This document shows positions 58,211 through 64,000 of a stretch of 64,000 bases of DNA, in pieces (the first letter of the stretch is position 1; every line of letters starts with the position of its first letter). Both the position numbers and the translations under genes were made by a program. The stretch is from Regnicoccus frigidus (GTDB lineage: Bacteria; Cyanobacteriota; Cyanobacteriia; PCC-6307; Cyanobiaceae): positions 1 through 64,000 of the forward strand of contig JAOANE010000047.1 of assembly GCA_025194985.1 (NCBI GenBank), in the 5' to 3' direction. A model generated the notes under the pieces. It made no database searches, was not told where the DNA came from, and saw only the letters and a program-made list of their open reading frames with translations.

Positions 58211-59011
58211 TCAGAACGGGATCGGCATTTCGGCATCAGCCGGCTCTGGCGCGCACTGCGGAATCCGCTCCTCCACCACCTGGCCGATCACCACAATCGA
58301 AGGGGAACCAAAGCCTTCGGCCTCCACCCGATCGGCCAAAACCCCCAGGTAGCTCACCAGGTCGCGCTGACCACGGACCGTGCCCTGCTGGATCACCGCC
58401 GCTGGCGTTTCCTCGGCCAGGCCACCGGCGATCAGCTCCTCGCAGATCCGGCGCAGGTTGTGCAGGCCCATGTAAATCACCAGCCCGTCGCTGCTGCGGG
58501 CCAGCCCCCGCCAGTCGACCCCGGGGCGGTCCTTGTCGATCTCCTCATGGCCGGTGACGAAGGTGACGCTGGAGCCAGCGCGGCGATGGGTGACCGGCAG
58601 GCCGATGTAGGCCGGAGCGGCGATTCCGGCGGTCACCCCGGGCACCACCTGCACCGGCACCCCGGCCGCCACCAGGTGGGCGGCCTCCTCGCCGCCGCGG
58701 CCGAACAGAAAGGGATCGCCACCCTTGAGCCGCACGATGCAATCGCAGCGCTGGGCCAGGTCCACCAGCACGGCATTGGTGCTCGGCTGGGGCACCGAAT
58801 GGTGGCCGCGCCGCTTGCCAACGAAATGGCGCTCACAACCTGCTGGGGTGAGATCAAGCAAGGCCCGCGGAACCAGAGAGTCGTAGACGAGCGCATCACA
58901 CTGGCGCAGCAGACGGTGGGCCTTGAGGGTGAGCAGCTCCGGGTCACCAGGTCCGGCTCCCACCAGGTACACCGTGCCGGTCACGGCAAGGCCACCAAGG
59001 GCAGACCCCAC
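58211..59011 (-). CDS. cobA: Uroporphyrinogen-III C-methyltransferase
   Basis: A 266-residue SUMT adding two methyl groups to uroporphyrinogen III, the first step to siroheme and cobalamin. It has VYLVGAGPGDPELLTLKAHRLL, VRLKGGDPFLFGRGGEEA, VPGVTAGIAAPAYIGLPVTHR and TVRGQRDLV. No CysG N-terminal dehydrogenase domain. The start is GTG 59011 or GTG 58984. Its location next to nitrate genes fits its use in siroheme for ferredoxin-nitrite reductase. Confidence 0.94.
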   Translation of the reverse strand: MGSALGGLAVTGTVYLVGAGPGDPELLTLKAHRLLRQCDALVYDSLVPRALLDLTPAGCERHFVGKRRGHHSVPQPSTNAVLVDLAQRCDCIVRLKGGDPFLFGRGGEEAAHLVAAGVPVQVVPGVTAGIAAPAYIGLPVTHRRAGSSVTFVTGHEEIDKDRPGVDWRGLARSSDGLVIYMGLHNLRRICEELIAGGLAEETPAAVIQQGTVRGQRDLVSYLGVLADRVEAEGFGSPSIVVIGQVVEERIPQCAPEPADAEMPIPF

Positions 59012-59278
59012 GCCTGAGTCAGGTTGTCCGTGCGGGTCGCCAGCTTCCGGTCCTTCACATCTGCAGCAGTGTATGGAGTGGTTCAGCCACTCGCCTTGCT
59101 GACCTCATGGAGCGGGTGATGTGAGGGGCTGAGGTCAGGGGGTGAGGTCAAGGAGAAGGTCTGAAGATCAATCATTCCTAAGCTCGGTTTTTACGGGGAC
59201 CTCACCACGACCTCGTTGCCACTGCCACGCAAGGCCGACTGGGGGCGGAGCCCTTCTGAACAGGCCAGACGGCCGGCG

Positions 59279-60322
59279 ATGGCTGCCGATGCCCTGCGTT
59301 TTCGTGAGTTGCTCGCCAAGGTGGGCAGCGGTGAGCACACCAGCAAGGGCCTGAGCCAGGCCGAGGCCCGTGAGGCGATGGACCTGATGCTGGCCGGCGA
59401 GGTGGGGGAGGCCCAGCTCGGCGCCTTTCTGATCGCCCATCGGATCCGGCGGCCTTCGCCGGTTGAGCTCGCCGGCATGCTCGACAGTTACCGCGCCCGC
59501 GGCCCGGTCTTGCGCAGTCCGGTGTTGCTCAGTCCGGGGAAGAAGCCGCTCTGTTTTGGGGTGCCCTACGACGGCCGCAGCCGCACGGCGCCCCTGCTAC
59601 CCCTGCTGGCGCTGATGCTGGCGGCCGCCGGCCAGCCGGTTGTGCTGCACGGCGGCGATCCGATGCCGGTGAAGTACGGCATCACCCTCGCCGAGCTGTT
59701 TGCGGCCCTGGGGATCGAATGGCGGAACCTCAGCCTGCCGGCGGTGCAGGCCAGGCTGGAGACGCACAACCTGGCCCTCACCCACCAGCCCCTGCACTTC
59801 GCCGCCGCCGATCGCCTGCTGCCGGTGCGCGACGCGATCGGCAAACGCCCGCCGGTGGCCAGCCTGGAGCTTCTCTGGACTCCCCATCAAGGGGAGCACC
59901 TGCTGGTGAGCGGCTTCGTTCACCCCCCCACCGAGAACCGGGCCTGGGAGGCCCTCGCCATGGCAGGCGAACCCGACCTGCTCACCGTCAAAGGGCTGGA
60001 AGGCTCCACCGACCTGCCCACATCCCGGGCGGGCATCACCGCTCGGGTGCGCGATGGCGTGATGACCCGACTCCTGCTCCATCCCCGCGACCATGGGATC
60101 AGCAGCCATGAACAGGCCTGGGAGAACCTCGAGCAATGGCGAGAGGATGCACTTGCGGCCCTGGTCGGGGAGGGGCCCCTGGCCGAAGGCCTGCTCTGGA
60201 ATCTGGGGGCCTACCTCTGGCTGGCCGATCAGTGCAGCAGCCTCGAAGCCGCCCTGGACCAGGCCAGGGCCCTGCTGCTGGCCCGTAGCGGCGAAAAGCT
60301 TCGCCAGGAGCTGGCGGCATGA
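59279..60322 (+). CDS. TrpD-like anthranilate phosphoribosyltransferase family protein
   Basis: A 347-residue protein of the glycosyltransferase family 3 fold, TrpD2/YbiB type. Segments LLAKVGSGEHTSKGLSQAEA, AFLIAHRIRRPSPVELAGML and FGVPYDGRSRTAPLLPLLALM match the family. In place of the GTGGD PRPP motif of true TrpD it has YDGRSRT, and the later anthranilate-binding Asn-Arg layout is lost, so a tryptophan role is unlikely. Cyanobacterial homologues near narM and narB suggest a role with nitrate reduction. It overlaps NarM by ATGA. Confidence 0.88.
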   Translation: MAADALRFRELLAKVGSGEHTSKGLSQAEAREAMDLMLAGEVGEAQLGAFLIAHRIRRPSPVELAGMLDSYRARGPVLRSPVLLSPGKKPLCFGVPYDGRSRTAPLLPLLALMLAAAGQPVVLHGGDPMPVKYGITLAELFAALGIEWRNLSLPAVQARLETHNLALTHQPLHFAAADRLLPVRDAIGKRPPVASLELLWTPHQGEHLLVSGFVHPPTENRAWEALAMAGEPDLLTVKGLEGSTDLPTSRAGITARVRDGVMTRLLLHPRDHGISSHEQAWENLEQWREDALAALVGEGPLAEGLLWNLGAYLWLADQCSSLEAALDQARALLLARSGEKLRQELAA

Positions 60323-60780
60323 ACCAACACAACCATTGCTTTGGCTTCGAGGCCGATTTCGTCGCCTCCCTGCGCTGCCTGCCGATGGCCGTGCGGCGCA
60401 AGCTCGATCTCGCCGGCGTCAAGCTCAAACTCAGCCACTGGCACGCCTTGAGCAACGACGAGCGGCTACAGCTGTTGGAGTGGGCCGATCAGCCTGACGC
60501 GATCACCGCCCTGCGGCAGTGGCTGAGCGGGCGCACCGCCGCCATGGCCGATGGACCGGCCAAGCCCCTGGAGCCAGCACACGCCGAGAGCTGGCAACAA
60601 AGCGAGCAGCTACCCGATCGGCTGCGCCTCTCTTGCGCGCAATTGGGCTGCTCAATCCCCTTGGCGGCCTGGGCGGAGCTGGGTGAACTGCAACGCTTCG
60701 CCTTAGTCAAACTCAGCCACCCTGGCCACGAACACCGCAACCTACCTGGGGCCATTCGCGAGTTCGGGCTTGGCGATTAG
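60319..60780 (+). CDS. narM: Nitrate reductase-associated protein NarM
   Basis: A 153-residue cyanobacterial protein opening FGFEADFVASLRCLPMAVRRKLD, with LAGVKLKLSHWHALSNDER and the close FALVKLSHPGHEHRNL. NarM is required for active NarB in picocyanobacteria, possibly as chaperone or electron contact, though its mechanism is unsettled. It is coupled to the TrpD-like gene and converges on narB with about 130 bases between. Confidence 0.92.
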   Translation: MNQHNHCFGFEADFVASLRCLPMAVRRKLDLAGVKLKLSHWHALSNDERLQLLEWADQPDAITALRQWLSGRTAAMADGPAKPLEPAHAESWQQSEQLPDRLRLSCAQLGCSIPLAAWAELGELQRFALVKLSHPGHEHRNLPGAIREFGLGD

Positions 60781-60914
60781 CCATGACCTCAAGGACCTCG
60801 GGCACCCGGTGGCGACGCTGACCCAAGCCTGATGACCAGCAAAGCCAATGAATCTCAATCCAGACTGCTGGGATGTAGAAAACGTTGATCAGAAAAGCTT
60901 GCTGAGGATGGTTA

Positions 60915-63125
60915 TTAGGCCCGGCGCTCGATCGGCAGAATCACCGCCGCGGCAGCCTCGACGCGAACCGCCGCCGCCTTCAGCTCCGGCTGGCCGGAGA
61001 TCGGGCAGGCCAACTCATGCATGAGCGCGTTGGCCTCGCAGGCCAACTCCTGCCTGAACCCCCAGTGCATCGGCAGAAACACCGTGCCGGCGCGGATGCG
61101 ATCGCTGATCGACAGCCGGGCCGTGATGCTGGAGCGTCTGGAGGTGATCCGGGCCAGCGCGCCGTCCGCCAGGCCCAGATCAAGAGCGTCCACCGGATGC
61201 ATCTCCAGCAGAGGCTCGGGATGCATGGCCACCAGCCGAGGAACCTGGGCCGTGCGGGTCATCGTGTGCCACTGGCCCAGATAACGCCCAACAGTGAGTA
61301 CAAGGGGATAGCCCTCCGAGATCGGCTCGCCCAGGCCCAGCGGCAGATCGGCGCAGAAACGGGCGCGGCCGTTGGCGGTTGGGAAGAGCAGATCGGTGTA
61401 GAGGCGTTTCGCTTCGGTCGTTGGTGCGCTGCCTTTGGGAGCGGGCCATTGCTGCGGGCCGTGGCTGGCCAGTAGCTCGTGGCTGAGGCCGGAGACGTCG
61501 CAAAGGCGGCCGGCCGAGAGTTGGGCGTGCTCTGCATAGACCTCGGCTGCGCTGGTGTAGGTGAACTGATGCTCGAAACCCAGCCGCCGTCCAACAGCGG
61601 CGAAGATCTCCCAGTCGGGACGGGCCTTGCCTGGGGGGCGGCGGAAGGCCGGACAGAAGGTGACCCGCCGCTCGGAATTGGTCATCGTTCCCTGCTTCTC
61701 GCTCCACTGGGCGGCCGGCAGCAGCAGGTGGGCGTAATGCGCGGTTTCGGTACCGGCATAGGCCTCACTGAGCACGATCAATGGGCAGAGGGCCATGGCG
61801 GCCTTGACCCGTTCCAGGTTGGGCATACTCACCAGAGGGTTGGTGGCCGCCACCCACCACAGATCAATCTCGCCGCGCTCCATGGCCTCCAGCTGCTGCC
61901 ATGCCGCCAATCCAGGCCTTGGGGCGATCGAGCCCGGCGCCAGATCCCAGGCACGCTCCACCTCGTCACGGTGCCCGGCATCATTCACATTGCGGTAGCC
62001 AGGCAGCAGGTGGGCCAGACCGCCAGCCTCCCGGCCACCCATGGCATTGGGCTGGCCGGTGAGAGAGAAGGGTCCCGCCCCGGGCCGGCCGATCTGACCG
62101 GTGAGCAGATGCAGGTTGATCAGGCCCGCCACCGTAGCCGTGCCCTCCACGCTCTGATTGACCCCCATCGACCAGAGGCTGAGCGCGGCCCCGGCGCCTC
62201 CCCAGAGCTCGGCCACCCGCCGCAGCTTGTCCTCGCTGACGCCACAGATGGCAGCAACCTTTGTTGGCGTCCACTCCTTCAGCACGGCGGCGAAGGCGGG
62301 AAAGCCATCGGTGGCCTCGTCGATGAACTCGTGATCGATGGTTCGCCGGGCCAGCAAAAGATGGGCAAGGCCATAGAGAAGTGCCAGGTCGGTACCGGGC
62401 TGAATGGCCAGATGAAGATCAGCGGCGTCTGAGGTGGCTGTGGCTCGCGGATCGACCACAACGATCTTGAGCTGCCTGGGGTTTTTCTTGCGACGTTTAA
62501 CTAGTCGCTGGAACAACACCGGATGACAGGCAGCCGTGTTGGTGCCGATCAAGAAAGCCAGATCGCAATGATCAAGGTCGTCGTAACAACAGGGAGGGCC
62601 ATCGGAGCCAAGGCTGCGGGCATAACCGGCAACGGCTGAGCTCATGCACAGCCGAGAATTGGCATCGAAATTATTGGATCCGATCGCTCCTTTGATGAGC
62701 TTCTGGGCAACGTAATAGTCTTCCGTATGGAACTGCCCTGAGCCGTAAAGGGCGATGGAATCGGATCGCTGCCTGGCGAGGCTGTTTTGAATCTGGCCAG
62801 CGATGAGATCAAGCGCCTTCTCCCAGCTGATCGGCTGGAAGGGCTGATCCAGGGTGGGGCGGTAGAGAGGTTCCAGCAGGCGGGATCGATCGAGCGTTTC
62901 CCCAACCGTGGCCCCCTTGATGCAGACCTGCCCCAGGCTGGATGGATGACCGCGATCCCCCTTCACCCCCCAGATCGGCAGGCCGTCGACCCCGCGACGG
63001 GTCGCTTGATTGGGGGCTGCTGGCGGCAGCATGGTGAGACCACAACCCACACCGCAGTAGGGGCACTGGGTGTTAACGGCAGAGGCTTCGGTTGTGGCCG
63101 GGGAATCGCCCATCTCGGCCACCAT
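60915..63125 (-). CDS. narB: Ferredoxin-nitrate reductase
   Basis: A 736-residue cytoplasmic molybdenum enzyme reducing nitrate to nitrite with ferredoxin. The N terminus has the 4Fe-4S motif QCPYCGVGCGL (C21, C24, C28) with the fourth Cys in GQVCIKGAT, then bis-MGD domains including SWEKALDLIAGQIQNS, GSNNFDANSRLCMSSA with the Mo-ligand Cys, and GVNQSVEGTATVAGLINLHLLTGQIGRPGAGPF. The molybdopterin C-terminal domain ends with PISGQPELKAAAVRVE. Its ATG shares one base with the nrtP stop (TGATG), so permease and reductase are co-translated. Confidence 0.96.
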   Translation of the reverse strand: MVAEMGDSPATTEASAVNTQCPYCGVGCGLTMLPPAAPNQATRRGVDGLPIWGVKGDRGHPSSLGQVCIKGATVGETLDRSRLLEPLYRPTLDQPFQPISWEKALDLIAGQIQNSLARQRSDSIALYGSGQFHTEDYYVAQKLIKGAIGSNNFDANSRLCMSSAVAGYARSLGSDGPPCCYDDLDHCDLAFLIGTNTAACHPVLFQRLVKRRKKNPRQLKIVVVDPRATATSDAADLHLAIQPGTDLALLYGLAHLLLARRTIDHEFIDEATDGFPAFAAVLKEWTPTKVAAICGVSEDKLRRVAELWGGAGAALSLWSMGVNQSVEGTATVAGLINLHLLTGQIGRPGAGPFSLTGQPNAMGGREAGGLAHLLPGYRNVNDAGHRDEVERAWDLAPGSIAPRPGLAAWQQLEAMERGEIDLWWVAATNPLVSMPNLERVKAAMALCPLIVLSEAYAGTETAHYAHLLLPAAQWSEKQGTMTNSERRVTFCPAFRRPPGKARPDWEIFAAVGRRLGFEHQFTYTSAAEVYAEHAQLSAGRLCDVSGLSHELLASHGPQQWPAPKGSAPTTEAKRLYTDLLFPTANGRARFCADLPLGLGEPISEGYPLVLTVGRYLGQWHTMTRTAQVPRLVAMHPEPLLEMHPVDALDLGLADGALARITSRRSSITARLSISDRIRAGTVFLPMHWGFRQELACEANALMHELACPISGQPELKAAAVRVEAAAAVILPIERRA

Positions 63126-64000
63126 CAGGGCACTTCAGCCAGTATCACTTCTCCCTCGTGGAGATCATCGAAGGAACCCTTTGGTTCCTTGAGGAAGAAG
63201 TAACACATCAGGCCCACCACCAGCCCGGCCACACCCAGAACCTGGAAGAAGGCACTGTTGGATGCCGCCACTACCGCCGGAGACGGATCACCGGATGCGT
63301 CACCGATCCAGACGGGCAGCAGGCTGTAGATGGTGAGATAGGCCACGGCTCCCACATTTCCATAAGCCCCGACCATGCCGGCGATCTGGCCTGTGACCCG
63401 GCGCTTCACCAACGGAACAATGGCATAGGTGGATCCTTCTCCAGCCTGTACAAAGAAGGAGCAACCCATGGTGAGCACCAGGGCCAGCAGGATGCCGGCC
63501 GTACCCACGAAAGTTCCCGGTTTAATCATGCTCATCACCAAGTAACCGATACCCAGGCCCACGGTCAGAAAGCCCATTGTCTTGCGGCGCGATCCCAGAC
63601 GATCGGAAATGAGTCCACCACCCGGGCGGGCCACCAGGTTGACGAACGCAAAGGAGGCGGCAAGGATACCGGCAGTCGCCTTCGGCAACAGGAAGGTAGT
63701 TTCAAAAAAGGTGGGCAACATCGACACCACAGCCAGTTCTGAGCCGAAATTCACCACATAGGTGAGCTCCAAAATAGCCACCTGCTTGAACTCATAACGA
63801 TCGTCTTTGGGATACACTTTCGTACCCTTGATGAGATCCATATTTGTGCGGATGATGCCCAGGGTTTGGGCCACGAAAAAGGCAAGCACCAGCAACAGGG
63901 CGATCGTGTATCCCGTGTCATTGAGAAAGTTAACCTTCTGAAGCCGCCAGGCCAGCACGCTGAGAATGGCTGCAAACGGAACGTTCATGCCGAGCAGCCC
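63125..64000 (-). CDS. nrtP: Nitrate/nitrite transporter NrtP (partial, start outside the window)
   Basis: The C-terminal 291 residues of an NNP-type major facilitator carrier; the frame runs off the right edge. Visible signatures are FGSELAVVSMLPTFFE, FVNLVARPGGGLISDRLGSRRK (nitrate signature and loop) and VLTMGCSFFVQAGEGSTYAIVPLVKRR, the second nitrate signature. The end carries EVILAEVP. Marine and Cyanobium-type cyanobacteria use this single-protein permease. Upstream NtcA control cannot be checked because the promoter is outside the window. Confidence 0.95.
   Translation of the reverse strand, partial: GLLGMNVPFAAILSVLAWRLQKVNFLNDTGYTIALLLVLAFFVAQTLGIIRTNMDLIKGTKVYPKDDRYEFKQVAILELTYVVNFGSELAVVSMLPTFFETTFLLPKATAGILAASFAFVNLVARPGGGLISDRLGSRRKTMGFLTVGLGIGYLVMSMIKPGTFVGTAGILLALVLTMGCSFFVQAGEGSTYAIVPLVKRRVTGQIAGMVGAYGNVGAVAYLTIYSLLPVWIGDASGDPSPAVVAASNSAFFQVLGVAGLVVGLMCYFFLKEPKGSFDDLHEGEVILAEVP

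Noticed and set aside
1..64000. CRISPR arrays, prophage or intact insertion sequences
   Set aside because: No regularly spaced repeats, integrase, capsid or transposase text was seen on either strand.

Overview
The window reads as chromosomal DNA of a GC-rich unicellular alpha-cyanobacterium of the Cyanobium / freshwater-brackish Synechococcus type. The evidence is a chlorophyll-ring cyclase of the AcsF/ChlA family, heme oxygenase, a cyanobacterial nitrate cluster (NarM, NarB and a single NrtP-type permease instead of an NrtABCD transporter), a cyanobacterial AbrB regulator, a carotenoid cleavage oxygenase, two SulP carriers, and short intergenic regions with many ATGA or TGATG gene overlaps. 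I saw no phage, CRISPR array or intact insertion sequence. Species assignment is inference.

Layout. 0-3.5 kb: end of fabI, an inverted beta-carbonic anhydrase gene, hisB, a carotenoid oxygenase and a DUF1499 protein. 3.5-8.5 kb (minus strand): a mechanosensitive-channel-like protein, then SulP, DUF389 and a 54-residue Nif11-like protein. 8.6-11.3 kb: a DUF547 protein converging on a rSAM-associated glycosyltransferase, then an acyltransferase. 11.3-14.7 kb: a low-GC gap, an exported beta-barrel-like protein, a BASS transporter, DUF202 and DUF1622 proteins. 14.7-19.4 kb: a sulfatase module (formylglycine-generating enzyme, arylsulfatase, divergent AraC regulator, exported HAD phosphatase). 19.4-24.8 kb: housekeeping genes rdgB, phosphoglucomutase, a RecB-like nuclease, ygfZ and pyrE. 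24.8-29.4 kb: a secreted hypothetical protein, tRNA-Met(CAT), a broken pentapeptide-repeat gene, a fasciclin protein, DUF1801, and a FetAB-type exporter.

29.6-34.3 kb holds a low-oxygen tetrapyrrole cluster. A complete hemerythrin is translationally coupled to a diiron Mg-protoporphyrin ester cyclase; a glycosyltransferase, heme oxygenase and HemN-type radical SAM coproporphyrinogen oxidase follow. This matches the known chlAII-ho2-hemN grouping with additions. 34.3-42.3 kb: an ICMT-like methyltransferase, AbrB, thiD, a gap, two coupled GH13 alpha-glucosidases and a second SulP. 42.6-46.6 kb: a wrecked P1B-type metal ATPase pseudogene, a retropepsin-like protein, a very large CPBP-type membrane protease and a DUF4236 remnant.

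46.8-56.3 kb looks like an extended arsenic methylation / arsenosugar locus. Three glycosyltransferases and a DUF547 lipoprotein on the plus strand converge on a minus-strand run of ECF sigma factor, anti-sigma factor, ArsS, a TVP38-flavoprotein disulfide reductase fusion and ArsM. 56.5-64 kb: a cupin, a CsgG-like protein, then nitrate assimilation (siroheme methyltransferase, a TrpD-like protein, NarM, NarB, NrtP). The two most interesting places are the hemerythrin-cyclase pair and the sigma-factor-led arsenosugar locus.
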